Shown piece after piece: positions 31,776-35,940 of a stretch of DNA of 35,940 bases. Position 1 is the first letter of the stretch. Every line of letters begins with the position of its first letter. The stretch covers positions 1 to 35,940 of the forward strand of contig JAITVK010000020.1 in assembly GCA_031285845.1 (NCBI GenBank). The letters are read 5' to 3'. The stretch comes from Propionibacteriaceae bacterium (GTDB taxonomy: Bacteria; Actinomycetota; Actinomycetes; Propionibacteriales; Propionibacteriaceae). The position numbers and the translations under genes were made by a program. The notes under the pieces were generated by a model. It saw only the letters and a program-made list of their open reading frames with translations. It was not told the origin of the DNA and searched no databases.

Positions 31776-32768
31776 TCAATGGCTCAGGCCTTTGTGGCGA
31801 ATGACGTCGATGAACACAGCCAAAGCGATGACCACGCCCATGACGACTTGCTGCCAGAACGCGGAAACGTTCAGCAGATTCAACCCATTGTTGATCACGG
31901 TCAGAATCAGTGCGCCGACCAGAGTCCCACTGGCACGGCCCACACCGCCAGCCAAAGACGCCCCACCGATCACGACCGCGGCGATCGAATTCAACTCATA
32001 GCCGGTGGCCGCGCCCGGCTGAGCCGATTGCAGCCGTCCGGCGATCACCATGCCCGCCACAGCGGCGAACAGACCAGACAAAGCGAACACCGTCACCAGG
32101 ATCCGTTTGACCGGCAACCCGGCCAGCCGGGCCGCCTCGATGTTCCCTCCGACGGCGTACATCGACCGACCGATGACCGTCAGATTGAGAACCACCGCGC
32201 AGGCGATCCCCATCACAGCCAGCACGATGATCGGAACCGGAATCGGTCCGATCATCGAACCGAAGAAGCTGACCGACGACGGTGTTGGGATCGGCTTGCC
32301 GCCACTGATGACGAAAGTCAGACCACGCGCGATCGACAACATCGCCAAGGTGGCGATAAAACTGGGCAGCTTGCCCCAAGCGACAGCCAACCCGTTGACA
32401 GCCCCGACCACCACCCCACACGCCAACCCGGCGGCCAGAGCGATCCCAGCCGGAAACTGGGCGGACGTGAACATCCAGGCCGACACCATCGCGGTCAAAC
32501 CGGCGGCGGAGCCGACCGACAAATCGATCCCGGCGGCCACGATGACGAACGTCTGACCGAACGCGAGCACGGCGATCGTCGACGCCTGAACCAACACATT
32601 CGACAGGTTTCCCGCTGTCAAGAACACATGATGGGAGGCGAATTCCAAGATGACGCAGAGGACCACCAGCCCCATCAACGGTCCGTTGTTGGCGACGAAG
32701 CGCCGAGACCAGGTTTTCGGATCCTGTCCAGCGCGCCGCCTGACCGCGCCGACTTGACCTGTCGTCAT
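31776..32768 (-). CDS. rbsC: Ribose-type ABC importer permease
   Basis: A 330-residue membrane subunit of the BPD_transp_2 (PF02653) group, with eight to ten hydrophobic segments, that forms the sugar channel with RbsA. Diagnostic blocks are GQTFVIVAAGIDLSVGS, GLAVAWGKLPSFIATLAM, YAVGGNIEAARLAGLPV and ELNSIAAVVIGGASLAGG. The ATG overlaps the rbsA stop by four bases, as in many rbs operons. The 134 bases between its stop and rbsB hold a stem-loop. Confidence 0.95.
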   Translation of the reverse strand: MTTGQVGAVRRRAGQDPKTWSRRFVANNGPLMGLVVLCVILEFASHHVFLTAGNLSNVLVQASTIAVLAFGQTFVIVAAGIDLSVGSAAGLTAMVSAWMFTSAQFPAGIALAAGLACGVVVGAVNGLAVAWGKLPSFIATLAMLSIARGLTFVISGGKPIPTPSSVSFFGSMIGPIPVPIIVLAVMGIACAVVLNLTVIGRSMYAVGGNIEAARLAGLPVKRILVTVFALSGLFAAVAGMVIAGRLQSAQPGAATGYELNSIAAVVIGGASLAGGVGRASGTLVGALILTVINNGLNLLNVSAFWQQVVMGVVIALAVFIDVIRHKGLSH

Positions 32769-34423
32769 CGATTCCCTCCATCCTTGATCGGGTCACCGTG
32801 GTTGGGAGCCTGAGCGCGATCCGTTTCGCCGGACACCTCAGGAGGGTTCGCCCCACCAGAAGCCTCAGGGCTTTCGACATCGCGTACGGCCAACGCCATC
32901 ACCTGGTCGCTGGTGGCCTGGTCGGCCGGAATCTCCCCCACGATCCGCCCGCTGTTCATCACCACGATGCGGTCGCTCATGCCCAGCACTTCTGGCAGAT
33001 CCGACGAGGCCATCACCACAGTCGCTCCGGCCGCAGTGATGTCGTTGATGAATTCATAGATCTCCACCCGCGCGCCGACATCCACCCCTCGAGTCGGTTC
33101 GTCCAACAGCAACACCTGTGACCCGGCCAACGCCCAGCGTGCGAACACCACTTTCTGTTGATTCCCACCCGACAGGTCAGCCACCGGCTGATCCACGTCC
33201 CTCATCCGTACGCGCAGACGTCGCGCGACCGCTTCGGCTCGGCCCGCCTGCCCGGCCCGGTCGACGAACCCAGCGTGCGCGGTTGACGCGAGTGTGGCAT
33301 AGCCGATGTTCTCCCGAACCGAGGCTTGCGCCACCAGTCCTTGAGACTTGCGGTCCTCTGGAACCAACCCGAGGCCTTCACGAATTCCCTGACGCAGGCG
33401 ACCCGACGCCAACCGACGACCACAGACCTGAACCACCCCGGTGTCATAATGATCCGCGCCAAAGATGGCCCGCAGCAGCTCAGTGCGACCAGCTCCGACC
33501 AAACCAGCCAGACCCACGACTTCGCCAGCCCGGGCCCGCAGGCAGATGTCGAGCAGGCGCTTCCCTTGACACAGATGCTCCACATCGAGCAGCACTTCTG
33601 ACTCACCGTCGGTCTGACGATGTCTCGGGTACTGATCGGCGATGTCACGGCCGACCATCATCCGAACCAGCCGAGCCTGGTCAGTGTCGGCCGGGACCAC
33701 GTCGATCAGGTCTCCGTCGCGCAGCACCGCCACCCGGTCTCCCACCCGGGCGACCTCGTCCAAATGGTGACTGATAAAAATCATCCCCACGCCGCGGGAG
33801 CGCAGATCGACCATGATGGCGAACAGGGCGCTGATCTCTTCGGCCGTCAACGCGGCCGTCGGCTCGTCCAGAATCAACAGCTTGGCCTCGACATCCAGCG
33901 CGTGGGCGATCTCAATCAACTGCTGATGGGCCACACCGAGTCGGCCCACCGGTTGATCAACGTCAAGATCGCTCAGCCCGACTCGAGCCAGAGCTTGACG
34001 GGCGCGCCGCCGGATCGCGCCTGGAGTGACGAAGCCAGCGCGAGACGGCAGCCGTCCCAACAGGATGTTCTCGGCCACCGACAGTTGCGGCACGTTGTTC
34101 AACTCTTGATGGATGGTGGCGATCCCAGCCGCCTCGCCTTGGGCGACCGAATGGAACTGGACCGGGACCCCGTCGAACTGGATCGAACCGGAGTCGAGGC
34201 GATGAATCCCCGCGATCAGCTTGATCAGCGTGGACTTGCCCGCCCCGTTCTCACCCAGTAGGACCATCACTTCGCCGCGATGGACCGTCAAGTCGATGCC
34301 GCGCAAGACGCTGACCGGTCCGAACGACTTCGACACCCCGGTCAGTCGCAGCAACTCAGTCGGGGCCGACGGATCCTCACGACCAGCCCACGTCGCCATC
34401 GATCCCCCGATCCCGTCTGACAC
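32765..34423 (-). CDS. rbsA: Ribose-type ABC importer ATPase
   Basis: Two fused ABC domains power sugar import. In the first, GENGAGKS (57 to 64), the ABC-like LGVAHQQLIEIAHAL and LLILDEPTAALT are seen. In the second, the Walker A is degenerate (GLVGAGRTE, lacking the Lys), while LSGGNQQKVVFARWAL and LLLDEPTRGVDVGAR are intact, the usual RbsA/XylG asymmetry. A C-terminal tail of about 40 polar residues rich in Glu, Pro and Ala follows the second domain. The GTG at 34423 has GAGG seven bases upstream; ATG 34399 with GGGGGA nearby is possible. It lies ten bases from the upstream permease gene, so both importers may share one mRNA. Confidence 0.95.
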   Translation of the reverse strand: MSDGIGGSMATWAGREDPSAPTELLRLTGVSKSFGPVSVLRGIDLTVHRGEVMVLLGENGAGKSTLIKLIAGIHRLDSGSIQFDGVPVQFHSVAQGEAAGIATIHQELNNVPQLSVAENILLGRLPSRAGFVTPGAIRRRARQALARVGLSDLDVDQPVGRLGVAHQQLIEIAHALDVEAKLLILDEPTAALTAEEISALFAIMVDLRSRGVGMIFISHHLDEVARVGDRVAVLRDGDLIDVVPADTDQARLVRMMVGRDIADQYPRHRQTDGESEVLLDVEHLCQGKRLLDICLRARAGEVVGLAGLVGAGRTELLRAIFGADHYDTGVVQVCGRRLASGRLRQGIREGLGLVPEDRKSQGLVAQASVRENIGYATLASTAHAGFVDRAGQAGRAEAVARRLRVRMRDVDQPVADLSGGNQQKVVFARWALAGSQVLLLDEPTRGVDVGARVEIYEFINDITAAGATVVMASSDLPEVLGMSDRIVVMNSGRIVGEIPADQATSDQVMALAVRDVESPEASGGANPPEVSGETDRAQAPNHGDPIKDGGNR

Positions 34424-34432
34424 TGTCCAGCC

Positions 34433-35650
34433 TCACCCGGCCACAGTGGCCGATCGACGACGGTTCCACAGGTCGAACGCGACCGCGATCGTCAGAATCA
34501 GACCTTTGACAACAGGCTGCACACCCTGGGACACCCCCATCAGCTGCATGCCGTTCGAGATCACCGCCATGATCAGGCCACCGATCACCGCGCCACCGAT
34601 CCGCCCGATCCCACCAGTGGTCGAGGCCCCACCAATGAAGCAAGCGGCGATCGCATCCAACTCGAACCCGTTGCCGGCGGCCGGTTGGGCCCCGTTCATG
34701 CGAGCCGAATAGACGATACCGGCGACGGCGGCCAAGAACCCCATGTTGACGAAAGTCCAGAATGTCACCCACTTGACTTTCACACCCGACAGTTGGGCGG
34801 CCAAGATGTTGCCGCCGATGGCATAAATGTGACGTCCGAAGCCCGTACGCCCCATCAGCAGTCCGTACACCATGATGAACACGGCCAAGATGATCAGGAT
34901 CACCGGCAGGCCACGGTTGTGCGAGATCTGCCACGCGAAAGCCAATGCCACCACGGCGACCACGACGAGCTTGGCCAGGAAGGCGGGCCAGGGCGCGACG
35001 GTTTGACGATACTTGATCTGACCCAGCCGCGCCTTCCACTGCGACGCGGCGTATCCGACCACGGCGATCGCGAAAATGACCAGCGTGAACACGTCGAAGC
35101 CGTCGCCGCCGAACAACCCGTTCAAAAACCCATTCGAAATGTCGTAATACACCCCGCCGAATGGCGACAGCGACTTATAGTCCAACAACAGTTGAGCCAG
35201 TCCTCGGAAGATCAGCATCCCGCCCAAGGAGACGATGAACCCGGGGATGCCGACCACAGCGACCCAGAAGCCCTGCCACAACCCCACCAGCAGTCCGACC
35301 CCTAGCGCCGCCAACACCCCGGCCCACCAGGGCGCGCCGCCGCGCACACACACCACCGCCGCGACGGCGCCGGTCAACGCGATGACCGAACCGACCGACA
35401 GATCGATCTGAGCCAAGACGATCACCATCAACATCCCCAGTGCCAGGATCAGCACGTAGGCGTACTGCAGAACCAAGTTGGTCAGATTCGATGGACTCAA
35501 GAAGGCCGGTTGCAGGATCGAGAACACGATCACGACGACCACGAAAGCTAAAAGAATGCCGTTCTTCTGGGCGGAGTCCAACATGTACCGCCCCAGTTTG
35601 GCCGACCGCACTTCAGGCAGGGCCGTGTCCATTTCATCGGTGAGACTCAT
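34433..35650 (-). CDS. Second monosaccharide ABC importer permease
   Basis: A 405-residue sugar permease of the BPD_transp_2 group with about ten hydrophobic segments. [21 protein letters not shown] and [20 protein letters not shown] match the family's first half; [17 protein letters not shown] and [19 protein letters not shown] match the second. The longer length, about 70 residues above RbsC, with an extended region between these halves, is typical of the xylose/multiple-monosaccharide group (XylH, GguB, MmsB). The ATG overlaps the stop of its ATPase by four bases. Its binding protein should lie upstream, beyond the window. Exact substrate not assignable. Confidence 0.92.
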   Translation of the reverse strand: MSLTDEMDTALPEVRSAKLGRYMLDSAQKNGILLAFVVVVIVFSILQPAFLSPSNLTNLVLQYAYVLILALGMLMVIVLAQIDLSVGSVIALTGAVAAVVCVRGGAPWWAGVLAALGVGLLVGLWQGFWVAVVGIPGFIVSLGGMLIFRGLAQLLLDYKSLSPFGGVYYDISNGFLNGLFGGDGFDVFTLVIFAIAVVGYAASQWKARLGQIKYRQTVAPWPAFLAKLVVVAVVALAFAWQISHNRGLPVILIILAVFIMVYGLLMGRTGFGRHIYAIGGNILAAQLSGVKVKWVTFWTFVNMGFLAAVAGIVYSARMNGAQPAAGNGFELDAIAACFIGGASTTGGIGRIGGAVIGGLIMAVISNGMQLMGVSQGVQPVVKGLILTIAVAFDLWNRRRSATVAG

Positions 35651-35940
35651 CTCGTGGTGTCCTTTTCCATCGTCATCAGTTCCATCAGGGATTCTTGTGT
35701 GGCCTGGCCGATCGGCACTTCACCTGTGACCCGGCCAAAACTCAAGGTGTAGATCCGGTCGGAGACCCCCATGATCTCGGGCAACTCCGACGAGATCATG
35801 ATCACAGCCCGTCCGCGCGCCACCATCTGGTTGATCAGGGTGTAGATCTCGTATTTCGCGCCGACGTCGATCCCCCGGGTCGGCTCATCCAAAATCAGAA
35901 TCTCCGGCTCGGTGTAAAGCCACTTGCCCAACACCACCTT
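35647..35940 (-). CDS. Second monosaccharide ABC importer ATPase (partial)
   Basis: Only the last 97 codons lie in the window; the 5' end is cut off by the right edge. The piece shows [28 protein letters not shown] (Walker B and after), [17 protein letters not shown] and the tail THESLMELM-like region ending MEKDTTR. This is the second ABC domain of a XylG/GguA/MmsA-type double ATPase. It is translationally coupled to the permease that follows. The start and the first domain cannot be seen. Confidence 0.88.
   Translation of the reverse strand, partial: KVVLGKWLYTEPEILILDEPTRGIDVGAKYEIYTLINQMVARGRAVIMISSELPEIMGVSDRIYTLSFGRVTGEVPIGQATQESLMELMTMEKDTTR

Noticed and set aside
30457-32001. A 514-residue plus-strand open frame across rbsB
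   Set aside because: It is antisense to the clear RbsB gene, and its sequence is low-complexity Arg, His and Asp. Such mirrors are common in GC-rich DNA.
31779-32813. A 344-residue plus-strand open frame antisense to rbsC
   Set aside because: Composition is strongly His, Gln and Asp rich with no family motifs, and it mirrors a certain membrane protein gene.
1-35940. CRISPR arrays, rRNA, tRNA genes or insertion sequences
   Set aside because: No repeated spacer array, no tRNA-like cloverleaf and no transposase motifs were noticed on either strand by eye.

Overview
The window reads as chromosomal DNA of a high-GC Gram-positive actinobacterium. Supporting this are GC-rich codon use through most genes, an LCP cell-wall ligase, a DUF2510-RDD membrane protein, a PUA-containing ProB beside ProA, and an actinobacterial-type MalQ. 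A Propionibacteriales-like host is a guess from gene content only; nothing in the window fixes the genus.

Positions 1 to 24.3 kb form a large surface-polysaccharide locus. It looks like two assembly systems side by side. System A lies in the GC-rich part on the minus strand, from about 24.3 to 11.7 kb: an LCP protein, a large polyprenyl-phosphate sugar-1-phosphate transferase, Gmd and Fcl (GDP-L-fucose synthesis), a TagA/WecG-type transferase, a WcaC-like GT4, an O-antigen ligase/Wzy-like membrane protein, a GT2, another GT4 and a Wzx-like flippase. Its genes are tightly packed, often sharing stop and start codons. A lone plus-strand gene for a GT-D fold (DUF1792/dGT1-like) transferase separates it from system B. 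System B (about 10.6 to 0.5 kb) holds a small phosphoglycosyl transferase with a long acidic tail, a GT4, two tandem paralogous GT14 branching-type enzymes, an EpsG-like polymerase, a GT4, a pyruvyl transferase, a second Wzx flippase and a GT2. Sampled rows at about 1.3 to 8.3 kb have roughly 50 to 60% GC, against roughly 63 to 68% elsewhere, which suggests separate acquisition. A decayed NUDIX hydrolase gene follows the last GT2.

From 24.4 to 30.3 kb the genes look like housekeeping genes: malQ (with a LacI-type operator-like palindrome upstream), a DUF2510-RDD membrane protein, and proB and proA for proline synthesis. proB has a structured leader and proA appears leaderless. The convergent gap after proA holds a perfect 12-bp inverted repeat, a possible small membrane ORF and a hairpin behind rbsB.

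From 30.7 kb to the right edge, the minus strand carries a ribose-type ABC importer (rbsA, rbsC, rbsB). It is preceded, in the same direction, by the permease and the cut-off ATPase of a second monosaccharide importer. No sugar kinase or regulator gene is visible in the window.

Inferred cell biology: sugars are built onto undecaprenyl phosphate at the inner face of the membrane by the two initiating transferases and the many GTs, decorated with pyruvate and probably fucose, exported by the two flippases, polymerised by the EpsG and Wzy-like proteins, and at least one product is attached to the cell wall by the LCP protein.
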